NCBI GenBank assembly: GCA_017458585.1
Contig: JAFTAJ010000029.1
Location: 1 to 64,000, forward strand
DNA: 64,000 nt
Direction: 5' to 3'
Origin: Bacteroidaceae bacterium
GTDB lineage: Bacteria; Bacteroidota; Bacteroidia; Bacteroidales; Bacteroidaceae
In this document: positions 31,009 through 39,821 of the stretch, piece by piece
How the letters are laid out: every line of letters starts with the position of its first letter
Numbering within the stretch: position 1 is the stretch's first letter
Notes under the pieces: model-generated
Databases searched by the model: none
The model's input: the letters and a program-made list of their open reading frames with translations, nothing else
What the model was told of the DNA's origin: nothing
Position numbers and translations under genes: made by a program

Positions 31009-31068
31009 CACACACAAAAACAATATTACGGAAGAGGGTAGCTGCCCCGCAACTTTACACTTTACATC

Positions 31069-32805
31069 ATGAAGAAAATAACGACAACCATCAAGTCTTT
31101 TGCCGCAAGGACGACCACGATGCTCGTCCTCGCACTGCTCGCCACGGCCCCGGCGTGGGCACAGACCGACTACTCCGCCTGGGGCACTGCCGACGGCGCC
31201 GATGGCTCCGAACAACACCCCTACGTCATCACCACCACCGAGGGCCTCGACCTGCTCTCCTCCGAGGTGAACAGCGGAGCGTGGCTACATGACATATACT
31301 TCGTGCTGGGCGCCGACATCACCTACAGCCACACCACCGACTGGAACGACGACACCAGCACCGAGAGCAACTTCTCGTCCATCGGCACGGGCGGTTGTGT
31401 GTTCAATGGCATCTTCGATGGCCGGGGACACACCATCCGCGGCATCCGCATCTATTCGACCGACGGTTATCAAGGCCTCTTCGGTTCTGTCAACAGTGGC
31501 ACCGTGAGGAACGTCATCCTCGCCGACGCCCGTATCATGGGTGCCGGTTGTGTCGGCGGCATAGCGGGGCGCAATAGTGAAGGCAGCGTAGTAGAGAACT
31601 GCTACGTCTGCGCTGATGTTTTCATCGGCTCCACAGACACATGGAACGGTTATTACGGCGGCATCGCGGGAGTGAACGGGAGTGGCGCCACCATCAACGC
31701 CTGCACCAGCTGCGCCACCTTCATGAAAGCTCAATCCTGTGGCGGCATCGTCGGTGAGAACCTAGGCGGATGCACGGTCAGCAACTGCCGCGCCATCGGC
31801 ATCACCCTCTATGTCGATGAAAGTGTCGGAGCCATCGTCGGCAGCGGCGACGGCACCCTCAGCCACAACTACTATAGCGAATGCACCAAGATAGAAGACG
31901 AATTTACTCAAGATACTGAAAACATAGGCATCGGTAGGGGTGGCTCCAGCGAGGACGTCAGCGACAACGACGGCGCCGTGCGCACCGAGGGCATCCCCCT
32001 GCTCGACGGCCTCAGCAACGAACACCTCATCGCCGACTACAGCAGCCGCACCGATGAATGGGGTGTCCCGGAAAGCCACAAGTACACCCTCGCAGGGCGC
32101 ACGCTCTACAAGGACGGCTCGTGGAACACCCTCTGCCTGCCCATTAACCTGGTTCCTTATGGGGTCGTTAACGAAACGCTCGACACGCCCGCAAGCATCA
32201 TGGAGCTCACCTCAACGACCTTCGAGGACGGCGTGCTGACGCTGAACTTCACGGAGATAGACCGTTATGTTATGTATGCCGGCAAGCCCTACATCGTGCG
32301 CTGGAACCGCGCCGACGACTACACCGACGACAACGGCCACAACCTCTGGCAGCCGACAACAGCCGACAACAGAGAAGCCAGCACCACCTCGTCGCCCAGC
32401 ACTACCGACTGGGTGGACTTCGTGGGCTCCGCCTCGCCCGTCAGCCTCAAGGCCGACGACAGGACGGTGCTCTTCCTCGGAGCTGACAACAAGCTCTACT
32501 ACCCCGATGCCGACATGCAGATAGGCTCCTGCCGCGGCTACTTCCAGCTGAAGCAGGGCCTCACAGCAGGCGACCCGACAGATCAGCATTCATCCGTTAA
32601 AGGCTTCGTGCTGAACTTCGGGGAAGGCGAGGATGGCACAACGGGAATACCCCCCCTCTTATCCCCCGAGGGGGAAGATGAAGTAGCCTCCCCTCGGGGA
32701 GGTCTGGTAGGGGTCTCTTTGTACACCCTCGACGGGCGTCGCCTCAACGGCAAGCCAACCGCTAAGGGAATCTACATCCACAACGGCCGCAAGGTTATTA
32801 AATAG
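31069..32805 (+). CDS. Secreted GLUG-like repeat protein with Bacteroidales C-terminal domain
   Basis: This 578-residue protein has a cleavable signal peptide (MKKITTTIKSFAARTTTMLVLALLATAPAWA). Residues about 90-270 form glycine-rich repeats resembling GLUG motifs (GCVGGIAGRNSEGSVVENCYV, GYYGGIAGVNGSGATINACTS, SCGGIVGENLGGCTVSNC), likely a beta-helix. The tail GVSLYTLDGRRLNGKPTAKGIYIHNGRKVIK is the type seen at the ends of T9SS cargo in Prevotella relatives. Just before it, a palindromic DNA element (about 32641-32710) is translated in frame as GIPPLLSPEGEDEVASPRGG. Function unknown; an adhesin or surface role is inference. Confidence 0.85.
   Translation: MKKITTTIKSFAARTTTMLVLALLATAPAWAQTDYSAWGTADGADGSEQHPYVITTTEGLDLLSSEVNSGAWLHDIYFVLGADITYSHTTDWNDDTSTESNFSSIGTGGCVFNGIFDGRGHTIRGIRIYSTDGYQGLFGSVNSGTVRNVILADARIMGAGCVGGIAGRNSEGSVVENCYVCADVFIGSTDTWNGYYGGIAGVNGSGATINACTSCATFMKAQSCGGIVGENLGGCTVSNCRAIGITLYVDESVGAIVGSGDGTLSHNYYSECTKIEDEFTQDTENIGIGRGGSSEDVSDNDGAVRTEGIPLLDGLSNEHLIADYSSRTDEWGVPESHKYTLAGRTLYKDGSWNTLCLPINLVPYGVVNETLDTPASIMELTSTTFEDGVLTLNFTEIDRYVMYAGKPYIVRWNRADDYTDDNGHNLWQPTTADNREASTTSSPSTTDWVDFVGSASPVSLKADDRTVLFLGADNKLYYPDADMQIGSCRGYFQLKQGLTAGDPTDQHSSVKGFVLNFGEGEDGTTGIPPLLSPEGEDEVASPRGGLVGVSLYTLDGRRLNGKPTAKGIYIHNGRKVIK
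32641..32710. repeat. Palindromic element pair inside the secreted protein gene
   Basis: Two G/C hairpin blocks (ccccctcttatcccccgagg and cctcccctcggggaggtctg) in a row. They are in frame, in the linker before the C-terminal domain. Confidence 0.75.
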
Positions 32806-32828
32806 TCATTTTATCCCTTCTCTCGCTA

Positions 32829-32871
32829 ACAACTAAAGCCCTGCGGATGCGCTCCGCAGGGCTTTAGTTGT
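32829..32871. terminator. Strong bidirectional terminator
   Basis: A perfect 19-bp stem (32829-32847 / 32853-32871) with a 5-base loop lies between two convergent genes, the secreted protein (plus) and rlmH (minus). The A/T ends could give T tracts in either direction. Confidence 0.85.
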
Positions 32872-32881
32872 GGGGTAAACA

Positions 32882-33358
32882 CTATTCGTGATGATAAGGC
32901 AGATGATTGATGATGGTGAGAGCGCGGTAGTACTGCTCCACGAAGAGGAGGCGTATCATCTGGTGGGAGAAAGTCATGGGGGACAGCGAGAGCTTGTCGT
33001 TGGCGCGGTCGTACACTTCGCGGGAGAAGCCGTAGGGACCTCCCACCACATAGACTACGCGCTGGGATGAGAGATGCTGCTTTTGTGTCACGTAGCGGGC
33101 AAAGTCGAGGGAGCTGTACTGCCGCCCATGCTCGTCAAGCAGCACCACATGGTCGCCGGGCTTGAGCTTCGCCAGGAGGGCTTTGCCCTCCATCGTCTTC
33201 TGCTGCTCCTGAGTGAGCGACTTGGCATTCTTCAACTCGGGCACGACCTCCATGCTGAATGGCGTGAAGTGAACTATCCGCCCCACGTAGTCGTCAATCA
33301 TTGTCTGCAACTGGGCCGACACTGTCTTGCCGACAACCAACAAAATTGTTTTAGGCAT
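32882..33358 (-). CDS. rlmH: 23S rRNA (pseudouridine1915-N3)-methyltransferase RlmH
   Basis: This 158-residue SPOUT-family enzyme starts MPKTILLVVGKT at 33358; the frame extends 33 bases upstream, but homologues start here. The SAM-binding knot is YVVGGPYGFSREVYDRA, followed by LSLSPMTFSHQMIRLLFVEQYYRA. It methylates pseudouridine 1915 in helix 69 of 23S rRNA. It lies downstream of porT, separated by a palindromic element. Confidence 0.96.
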   Translation of the reverse strand: MPKTILLVVGKTVSAQLQTMIDDYVGRIVHFTPFSMEVVPELKNAKSLTQEQQKTMEGKALLAKLKPGDHVVLLDEHGRQYSSLDFARYVTQKQHLSSQRVVYVVGGPYGFSREVYDRANDKLSLSPMTFSHQMIRLLFVEQYYRALTIINHLPYHHE

Positions 33359-33387
33359 AAACGTTAAACAATAACCAATAACCGTTA

Positions 33388-33433
33388 TCACACCCCCTCC
33401 CCCTTCGGGTACTCCCCCTTACTAAGGGGGAGA
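33388..33433. repeat. Palindromic element between porT and rlmH
   Basis: Reads cacaccccctcccccttcgg then gtactcccccttactaaggg-ggag, the same family as 9519-9566, in the reverse orientation. Confidence 0.85.
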
Positions 33434-33447
33434 ATCTTTAGGCTTTC

Positions 33448-34158
33448 TTATTCAAAGTGGAAGGTGAGAACTACCATCGCTGTGTGGGCGTCTTTGACGG
33501 CCTTGGTGAAGATAGCCTTGCTCTTATCGTTGAGGTTGGAGCGGTCAGTCTTGAGCACGTTGGTCAGTCCGAAGCAGAACTTCAGCTCGGGGCAGAACTT
33601 AAAGAACGGCAGATAGTAGTCGCAGCCGAGGCCCACCTCGAGGTTGAGACTCAGCGGCTTGGTGGCAATATTTGCCTGGTCCTTGGTGGTGAGGTTATAC
33701 ATGGCATTGACGCCAGCAAGCACGTAGGGCCTGTAGTTGTTATGACGTGGGGCTGCAACCTTAAGGTTCAACGGCAGAGCGATGTAGGTGGACTTCATGT
33801 CCTGATAGTCTGTCTGGCCAGTGGTCTGCTCATGGAAGGTGATATGCTTGGAGGCAAAGTGCAGGGTAGGCAGCACACGCACACCCAGATACTGATTGAC
33901 ACGCCACTCGCCGATAAGGCCCACGGTGAAGCCGGGGCTGTAGTTATCGTTGCTCACCCACCACTGCTGACCCGTCTCGGGATCTATGTAGCCGGTGTTG
34001 GGCATGATGATGCTCTGCTGGTGCAGGCCTATGGAAAAGCCATAGTGGAAGGGACGCAGGTCGATGTAAGGCCTGTTCTGCACCTTACCGTTCTGCTGCG
34101 CCACCATTATGGTGCACCATGCCAGGAGCAAGAGTAGTATGTTGAATCTTCTGCGCAT
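33448..34158 (-). CDS. porT: PorT-like outer membrane protein of type IX secretion
   Basis: This 236-residue protein has a signal peptide (MRRRFNILLLLLAWCTIMVA) and an eight-stranded-barrel pattern. RPYIDLRPFHYGFSIGLHQQS near the N-terminus is characteristic of PorT, and the C-terminus ends with an aromatic barrel strand (VVLTFHFE). PorT is required for T9SS export of proteins with C-terminal sorting domains, which fits the cargo-like proteins elsewhere in the window. A generic outer membrane beta-barrel is the alternative. Confidence 0.75.
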   Translation of the reverse strand: MRRRFNILLLLLAWCTIMVAQQNGKVQNRPYIDLRPFHYGFSIGLHQQSIIMPNTGYIDPETGQQWWVSNDNYSPGFTVGLIGEWRVNQYLGVRVLPTLHFASKHITFHEQTTGQTDYQDMKSTYIALPLNLKVAAPRHNNYRPYVLAGVNAMYNLTTKDQANIATKPLSLNLEVGLGCDYYLPFFKFCPELKFCFGLTNVLKTDRSNLNDKSKAIFTKAVKDAHTAMVVLTFHFE

Positions 34159-34290
34159 ATTATCCTATATACTAACGGAAAAGTAGGGCTTTTAGTATTT
34201 TTCTGCGAAAAAAAGCCTTGCAATGAAAAAAACTCTTAAAAATAGAAAAAATAATTCCTAATTCCTAACTCCTAATTCCTAATTTATTTA

Positions 34291-34380
34291 TACCTTTGCC
34301 GTCGCAAAGCGACTCTCGAGTTTTTTAACGTCAGCCCACGCTCTGCGTGACCACTGACAAAACTCTCGCGAAGGCTTCGC
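34291..34380 (+). promoter_or_regulatory. Promoter and structured leader of the ferredoxin gene
   Basis: The -7 element TACCTTTG is at 34291-34298. The leader then carries three hairpins: 34301-34313 (gtcgc/gcgac), a nested one (34318-34324/34359-34365, 34330-34334/34354-34358, 34337-34341/34345-34349) and 34368-34380 (gcgaa/ttcgc). The ferredoxin ATG follows at 34418. Confidence 0.5.
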
Positions 34381-34417
34381 CTTTGCACCCTGTACTAACA
34401 CTTAAAACTTATTGAAA

Positions 34418-34588
34418 ATGGCTTATGTAATTGGCAATGACTGCGTTGCATGCGGCACTTGCATCGACGAGTGCCCCGCTGGCGCAATCTCTGAGGGCGA
34501 GATCTACAAGATTGATCCTGATGTATGTGTAGATTGCGGCACCTGTGCTGACGCATGCCCGTCGGGCGCTATCAGCCCGGGCGCATAA
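34418..34588 (+). CDS. Small 2[4Fe-4S] ferredoxin
   Basis: This 56-residue protein (MAYVIGNDCVACGTCIDECP...) has two perfect CxxCxxCxxxCP motifs: CVACGTCIDECP and CVDCGTCADACP. It is a clostridial-type bacterial ferredoxin, a soluble low-potential electron carrier for enzymes such as pyruvate:ferredoxin oxidoreductase. The gene has its own promoter and an intrinsic terminator, so it is monocistronic. Confidence 0.95.
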   Translation: MAYVIGNDCVACGTCIDECPAGAISEGEIYKIDPDVCVDCGTCADACPSGAISPGA

Positions 34589-34623
34589 TCGCGCAGTAAG
34601 TACGACAAAACGAGTGACTAAAC

Positions 34624-34663
34624 GTGCATCTTAAGCCCACAACAGCTGAGATGCACTTTTTTT
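34624..34663 (+). terminator. Intrinsic terminator after the ferredoxin gene
   Basis: Stem gtgcatct (34624-34631) pairs with agatgcac (34649-34656), followed by seven T. Confidence 0.9.
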
Positions 34664-34729
34664 GTACACAAAAATTAAACTTCTGCCACTTCAATTCGTC
34701 TAAAGGAAAGAGAATACACCTTATTTATA

Positions 34730-34797
34730 TATAATAAGGAGTAAGGAGAAAAAGGTAGATAAAAGTAGATAGAGGTAGATAAAGGTAGATATAAGTT
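34730..34797. repeat. aaggagtaagg and ggtagataaa simple repeats
   Basis: aataaggagtaaggag runs into several (a/g)(g)tagata(a/g)a units right up to the next start codon. The complement of the tagata units recurs at about 58878-58915. Confidence 0.75.
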
Positions 34798-37797
34798 ATG
34801 AATAAGATTATATGTACAATTCTTATGCTGTGCATCAGCCTCACGGTGTTGGCAGACAGCAAGTGGACTATATCCGGCAAGATTGCCGACTCAGAGACTA
34901 AGGAACCCATCCCCATGGCTGCAGTCAGAGTGATGAAGGCCAATGCCGACAGCACTTTCATAACTGGTGATACCAGCAGCGAGCTTGGCATCTTTATCAT
35001 CAAGCCTGAGAAGAGTGGCGATATGATTGTCAAGATTTCGTCTATCGGCTATAAGACCGTCTTCCGCAATATCACCCTCGACAAGCAGAACCGCTCCGCT
35101 GCGCTTGGCACCATACTGATGGAGCCCGACGCCATCGCCCTCGCCGGAGCCACCATCACGGCTAAGGCTGCCAAGGTGGAGGTGAAAGAGGACACCTTCG
35201 TCTATAACGCCGCCGCCTACCGAGTGCCCGAGGGCTCTTACCTCGAGAGCCTGGTGGAGAAGTTGCCTGGCGCAGTGGTTGACGAGAGTGGTAATATCAC
35301 CATCAATGGCAAGCAGGTGAAGCAGATACGCGTTGACGGCAAGGACTTCTTCAAGGGCGACAACAGCGTAGCGATGAAGAATCTGCCCGCCGACATCGTG
35401 GAGCGCATACAAGCTTACGACAAGAAGAGTGACTACACCGAGATGACAGGTATCGACGACGGTAACGAAGAGACGGTCATCGACCTCAAGCTGAAGCAGA
35501 AGCTTAAGAGGGCATGGTTCAGCAATATTGACCTCAGTGCCGGCAGCCACCACAGATATGACGGCCGCCTGTTCGCCAACGGCAAGACAGAGAATAGTCG
35601 TATCGCCTTCTTCGGCAACATGAACAATGTGGGCGGACGCGGCTTTGGAGGTGGAGGCCCAGGCTTCCGTCGCGGCGGCAGCGGTCTCACTGCCACCAAG
35701 AATGGCGGTCTCAACGGTTTCTGGAACAACGGTCTCAGAGAGCGCGAGGCACACTTCTTCGAGATTGGCGGCAACGTGAGGTATGGCTACACTGGCACAG
35801 ACAACCAGACCCGCTCCAACACCGAGAATTTCCTTACCGACAACCGCAGTTCCTTTGCCAACAGCAGCAACAAGGGGATAAGCCACAGCCGCTCATTCAA
35901 CGCAAGCCTCAACCTCAAGTGGAACCCCGACAGCCTCACCACGCTGCAGTTCAGGCCTTCGTTCAGCTACTCCAACAGCGACAACAGCTCAGCGAGCCTC
36001 AGTGCCACCTTCAACAGCAACCCCTACGACATCACCTCAGCACCGCTCGACTCGATGTTCCGCTCCATGACCGATGCGCTTGACGTACCGGCAGACCTCG
36101 GTGCCATTGCCGTCAACCGCAATGGGCGCAACTCATTCTCAAAGAGCAACAATGTCTCCACTAACGGCGAGCTGAACATTATGCACCGATTCCACCGTCA
36201 GGGACGCAATATCTCGCTACGCGCAACAGGCTCCTACTCCAACAGCCACAACCTGAGCTTCAGCCTGTCAGACATTTACTACTATCAGCGCACTGACCGC
36301 CGCATCAACAACCAGCACTCCGTGTCGCCCTCCACCAACTGGGATTACTCGCTGCGCCTGAGCTACACCGAGCCGCTGGCCAAGAACCTCTTCCTCCAGG
36401 GTAGCTACACCTACCAGCACCGCTTCCAGGATCAGAACCGCACCCTCTATCAGCTTGACTCTCTTGACGGCTACGGCCACGGCGGCATCGCACCACTCTA
36501 CCCCATCGGCTACCTGCCCTCGGAGGACTCGCTGCTGCTGGCTAAGAGCATTGAGAACTCGCGCTACGCCACATACTACAATGACATTAACACTTACAAC
36601 ATCGGCTTGCGCTATGTCAATAAGACCATCAACTTCAACGCAGGCGTAAACATGGAGAACCAGCACACCAAGCTCGACTACCAGAAGAATATGCTTGACA
36701 CCATCGTGACACGCAATGTCTTCAAGGTATCGCCCAATGTTCGTCTGCGCTACAATATCTCCAAGGTCAGCCGCTTTGAGTTCAACTATCGCGGCAACTC
36801 GTCGCAGCCGTCGATGACCGACCTGCTGGATGTGACCGACACCTCCGACCCGCTACACATCACCAAGGGTAATCCCGGCCTCAAGCCCTCGTGGACCAAC
36901 AACCTAAACACCGAGTACTCCAACTACTGGCGTACCTCGCAGAGCGCACTGCGACTCAGAGCAGGCTATAGCAACACCCAAAACAGCATCTCCTCCGCCG
37001 TCACCTACGATGAAGAGACCGGTGTGCGCACCACTCGCCCCGAGAATATCAACGGCAACTGGAACGCCAACTTCTTCGGCCTCTTCAGCTCGTCCTTCGG
37101 CGACGACAGCCCGTTCTCGTTTTTCACCCTCACCGATTACAGCTACACCAACAGTGTGAGCTTCCTCAGCGTGAGCGGCGGCAACAGCGAGAAGAACACC
37201 ATGCGCACCTCCAACATCTCCCAGCGCCTGAGAGGCTCCTTCCGCACAGGTCTCTTTGAGTTTGGCCTCAATGGCAGCATCAACTACGAGCACTCACGCT
37301 CCAAACTGCAGACCAACGCCGACCTCAACACCACACGCTTCGCATACGGAGCCAATGTGCAGTACACCACTGACTTTGGTCTTTCACTTGCCACCGACAT
37401 AGGCATGCACTCACGCCGCGGCTACAACGACGACGCCATGAACACCAATGAGCTACTGTGGAACGCGCAAATCTCGCAGGCACTCACCAAGAGCAAGGCA
37501 GCCACCATCTCGCTGCAGTTCTACGACATACTCCATCGCCAGAGCAATATCAGCCGCAGCATCAATGCCCAGCGTAGGAGCGACACATGGTCCAACGCCA
37601 TCAACTCCTACTTCATGCTCCACTTCATCTGCCGCCTCAATGTGCTCGGCGGACAAGATGGACGCATACGACCTCAGCGTGACCGCAACTTTGACGGCCC
37701 GCCTCCAGGCTTCGACGGACGTCCGCCCTTCGGTGGCGGTGGCAGACCAGGTGGCGGTGGCAGACCAGGCGGTGGCCCCGGTGGATTTGGCAGATAA
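34798..37797 (+). CDS. TonB-receptor-like outer membrane beta-barrel protein
   Basis: This 999-residue protein has a signal peptide (MNKIICTILMLCISLTVLA). A carboxypeptidase-regulatory-like domain (about 22-110: WTISGKIADSETKEPIPMAAV) is followed by a plug-like domain with VDGKDFFKGDNSVAMKNLPADIVERIQAYDKKS, and then a large barrel with many alternating aromatic strands. The C-terminus is a Gly/Pro/Arg tail (FGGGGRPGGGGRPGGGPGG), unusual for barrels, which generally end in an aromatic residue. It belongs to the Bacteroidetes outer-membrane beta-barrel family related to TonB-dependent receptors; the substrate is unknown. No SusD partner lies alongside. Confidence 0.85.
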   Translation: MNKIICTILMLCISLTVLADSKWTISGKIADSETKEPIPMAAVRVMKANADSTFITGDTSSELGIFIIKPEKSGDMIVKISSIGYKTVFRNITLDKQNRSAALGTILMEPDAIALAGATITAKAAKVEVKEDTFVYNAAAYRVPEGSYLESLVEKLPGAVVDESGNITINGKQVKQIRVDGKDFFKGDNSVAMKNLPADIVERIQAYDKKSDYTEMTGIDDGNEETVIDLKLKQKLKRAWFSNIDLSAGSHHRYDGRLFANGKTENSRIAFFGNMNNVGGRGFGGGGPGFRRGGSGLTATKNGGLNGFWNNGLREREAHFFEIGGNVRYGYTGTDNQTRSNTENFLTDNRSSFANSSNKGISHSRSFNASLNLKWNPDSLTTLQFRPSFSYSNSDNSSASLSATFNSNPYDITSAPLDSMFRSMTDALDVPADLGAIAVNRNGRNSFSKSNNVSTNGELNIMHRFHRQGRNISLRATGSYSNSHNLSFSLSDIYYYQRTDRRINNQHSVSPSTNWDYSLRLSYTEPLAKNLFLQGSYTYQHRFQDQNRTLYQLDSLDGYGHGGIAPLYPIGYLPSEDSLLLAKSIENSRYATYYNDINTYNIGLRYVNKTINFNAGVNMENQHTKLDYQKNMLDTIVTRNVFKVSPNVRLRYNISKVSRFEFNYRGNSSQPSMTDLLDVTDTSDPLHITKGNPGLKPSWTNNLNTEYSNYWRTSQSALRLRAGYSNTQNSISSAVTYDEETGVRTTRPENINGNWNANFFGLFSSSFGDDSPFSFFTLTDYSYTNSVSFLSVSGGNSEKNTMRTSNISQRLRGSFRTGLFEFGLNGSINYEHSRSKLQTNADLNTTRFAYGANVQYTTDFGLSLATDIGMHSRRGYNDDAMNTNELLWNAQISQALTKSKAATISLQFYDILHRQSNISRSINAQRRSDTWSNAINSYFMLHFICRLNVLGGQDGRIRPQRDRNFDGPPPGFDGRPPFGGGGRPGGGGRPGGGPGGFGR

Positions 37798-37845
37798 AAA
37801 ATGAGAAATTGGGAATTAGGAAACCCCTAATTCCTAATTTTTTAC

Positions 37846-37853
37846 TACTTTTG
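37846..37853 (+). promoter_or_regulatory. -7 promoter element TACTTTTG
   Basis: Exact consensus match 21 bases before the DUF3822 gene, after a cctaattcctaa repeat. Confidence 0.6.
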
Positions 37854-37873
37854 CCGTCACAAACATTTCTACC

Positions 37874-38668
37874 ATGGATTCGCTAACCATCAGAATCAGT
37901 TCTGACCGCATCATCTTCGCCACCTACGACCGTCTGCGCAACATGATGCCGGACTATGTCGTATGTAATAACAATCCCGACATCTCCCTTAACGCCAACG
38001 CCCATCAGGCCATCAAGGGCACACCGATGGCACAGCAGGACTACAACTTCGTGGATATATTCACCGACGGCCCTACCCTGCTCGTGCCCCTCAGCGAGTT
38101 TGACGAAGACGACGTGCCAGAACTCTTCTACTTCAATTTCCCCTCACTTAAAGGCCGTACCAAAGTCTATTACGACACACTACCCTACCTCAACGCGCTG
38201 CTTCTCTTCTCTATGGACCGCGACATGAGCAACACGCTGCTCGACTACTACCCCTCAGCCAAGTTTCACTGCAACCTCACCGCACTCATCCGCCAGTGGG
38301 TAGCCCGCTATCCTTTCTCGTCGTCACTGCCACGCCTCTACTGCTACCTGTGCGAGGGCAAGCTTACCCTGGTGGTAGTAAAGCAGGCCATGCTGCAGTT
38401 TGTCAACACATATAACATACACAACGCCAACGACAGCCTCTATTACGTTGCCTCCATAGCGCAGCGTTTCGGCATCACAGGCGACGGTGAACGTACATAC
38501 GTAAGCGGCTATGGCAACGAAGCAGCAGAGCTTGCCAAGAGTCTGGACCGTATCAGGCTCAATGCTTTCTTTATCGACGACAGCGAAGAGCTCTCCCATC
38601 ATCCTATAGCAAAGATTGCCGAGTTTCCTTACGACTTCAAGGTGCACCTGCTCCGAGCTTACGAATAG
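37874..38668 (+). CDS. DUF3822 family protein
   Basis: This 264-residue cytoplasmic protein has the features of the Bacteroidetes family DUF3822, including its constant position directly before rsmD. A two-domain actin-like fold is typical of the family. The N-terminus (SLTIRISSDRIIFATYD) and KVYYDTLPYLNALLLFSM are recognisable. Biochemical function is unknown. A short gacaattt repeat separates it from rsmD. Confidence 0.8.
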   Translation: MDSLTIRISSDRIIFATYDRLRNMMPDYVVCNNNPDISLNANAHQAIKGTPMAQQDYNFVDIFTDGPTLLVPLSEFDEDDVPELFYFNFPSLKGRTKVYYDTLPYLNALLLFSMDRDMSNTLLDYYPSAKFHCNLTALIRQWVARYPFSSSLPRLYCYLCEGKLTLVVVKQAMLQFVNTYNIHNANDSLYYVASIAQRFGITGDGERTYVSGYGNEAAELAKSLDRIRLNAFFIDDSEELSHHPIAKIAEFPYDFKVHLLRAYE

Positions 38669-38712
38669 TTTTATTTGACAATTTCACGATTTGACAATTT
38701 AACAATTTCCCC

Positions 38713-39252
38713 GTGCGTGCTATAACAGGAAAATACAAAGGGCGCCACTTCGCAGTGCCCGCCTCCTTCAAGGCAAGGCCGACCACCGACTTTGCCAAGG
38801 AGAACCTTTTTAATGTACTGCGCGCACACATAGACTTTGAAGGACTCCACGCCCTCGACCTCTTTGGCGGCACAGGCAGCATCACCCTCGAGCTACTCTC
38901 CCGCGGAGCAGAGCGCGTGGTTTGCGTGGAGAAAGACTTCCAGCACTATTCTTTTATACGCAAGATGCTCGCCACCCTCGCTGACCCTGCAGCCCTGGCT
39001 GTCAAGGCCGATGTGCTGAAATTCTTGCCGCGCTGCACCGAGCAGTTTACCCTTATCTTTGCAGACCCCCCCTATGCCTTGCCACAACTCGGCGAACTGC
39101 CCGACCTGGTGCTCAACTCAGGCACCCTGGCTGACGACGGACTCTTTGTGCTCGAACACGGCAAGACCAACGACTACTCTGGGCACGCAAACTTCGTGGA
39201 GCACCGCGCCTACGGTAGCGTCAATTTCACGCTCTTTCGCAAAGAGAAGTAA
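38713..39252 (+). CDS. rsmD: 16S rRNA (guanine966-N2)-methyltransferase RsmD
   Basis: This 179-residue protein starts with GTG, giving MRAITGKYKGRHF, the family's usual beginning. SAM motif ALDLFGGTGSITLELLSRGA and catalytic FADPPYAL are clear, as is RPTTDFAKENLFNVL. It methylates G966 of 16S rRNA. It follows DUF3822 in the same orientation and is probably co-transcribed with it. Confidence 0.95.
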   Translation: MRAITGKYKGRHFAVPASFKARPTTDFAKENLFNVLRAHIDFEGLHALDLFGGTGSITLELLSRGAERVVCVEKDFQHYSFIRKMLATLADPAALAVKADVLKFLPRCTEQFTLIFADPPYALPQLGELPDLVLNSGTLADDGLFVLEHGKTNDYSGHANFVEHRAYGSVNFTLFRKEK

Positions 39253-39280
39253 ACTTTTTCTCTTTTCGTGTAGTTTTTCG

Positions 39281-39331
39281 TACCTTTGTTGCGTCTAATG
39301 GGCAAATGATTCAAAAAACAGACGCAACAAA
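39281..39331 (+). promoter_or_regulatory. ECF sigma gene promoter overlapped by a 12-bp inverted repeat
   Basis: The -7 element TACCTTTG is at 39281-39288, with a TTTTC about 20 bases upstream. Arms tttgttgcgtct (39285-39296) and agacgcaacaaa (39320-39331) are perfect inverses, 23 bases apart. The left arm covers the -7 element and the right arm ends on the A of the start codon. This could be an autoregulatory operator or an mRNA hairpin. Confidence 0.7.
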
Positions 39332-39807
39332 TGACACTTGAACAACAATTTACCCAAACAGTAAAGGAACACAAGAGCACCATCTACACCGTGTGCTACA
39401 TGTTCTCAAACGATGCCGACGAAGTCAACGACCTCTTCCAGGAAGTACTAGTCAATCTCTGGAAAGGCTTCGACCAGTTTGAGCATCGCAGCGAGATTAA
39501 GACATGGATTTACCGCGTGGCCCTCAACACATGCATCTCCATTGATAGGAAGAAGCGCCGTGCAGCTTCCGTACAACTGACAATGGACATCAATCTCTTT
39601 GAGGACCGCGACGAAGACACCCGCCAGGTGGACATGCTCCACAGGCGCATTTCCAAGTTGCAGCCTTTCGACAGGGCAATCGTCCTGCTGTGGCTCGAGA
39701 ACCTCAGCTACGAAGAGATTGGACAAATAGTCGGCATCACGACCAAGAATGTCAGCGTGCGTCTGTTCAGAATCAGAGAACAACTCAAAAACATGCCCAA
39801 CGATTAA
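39331..39807 (+). CDS. ECF-type RNA polymerase sigma factor
   Basis: This 158-residue sigma-70 family protein has only regions 2 and 4. Region 2 has YMFSNDADEVNDLFQEVLVNLWKGFDQF and TWIYRVALNTCI. Region 4 has LSYEEIGQIVGITTKNVSVRLFRIREQL, the -35-binding helix-turn-helix. It directs transcription of a small regulon, perhaps including itself. The next gene, a membrane protein, starts 14 bases downstream and is the likely partner or regulator. Confidence 0.93.
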   Translation: MTLEQQFTQTVKEHKSTIYTVCYMFSNDADEVNDLFQEVLVNLWKGFDQFEHRSEIKTWIYRVALNTCISIDRKKRRAASVQLTMDINLFEDRDEDTRQVDMLHRRISKLQPFDRAIVLLWLENLSYEEIGQIVGITTKNVSVRLFRIREQLKNMPND

Positions 39808-39821
39808 AACACCATCCCATT

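Noticed and set aside
39690..39821. Upstream extension of the sigma-associated membrane protein
   Set aside because: It overlaps the sigma gene's region 4 in another frame; MNTNDFELENM at 39822 is the sensible start.
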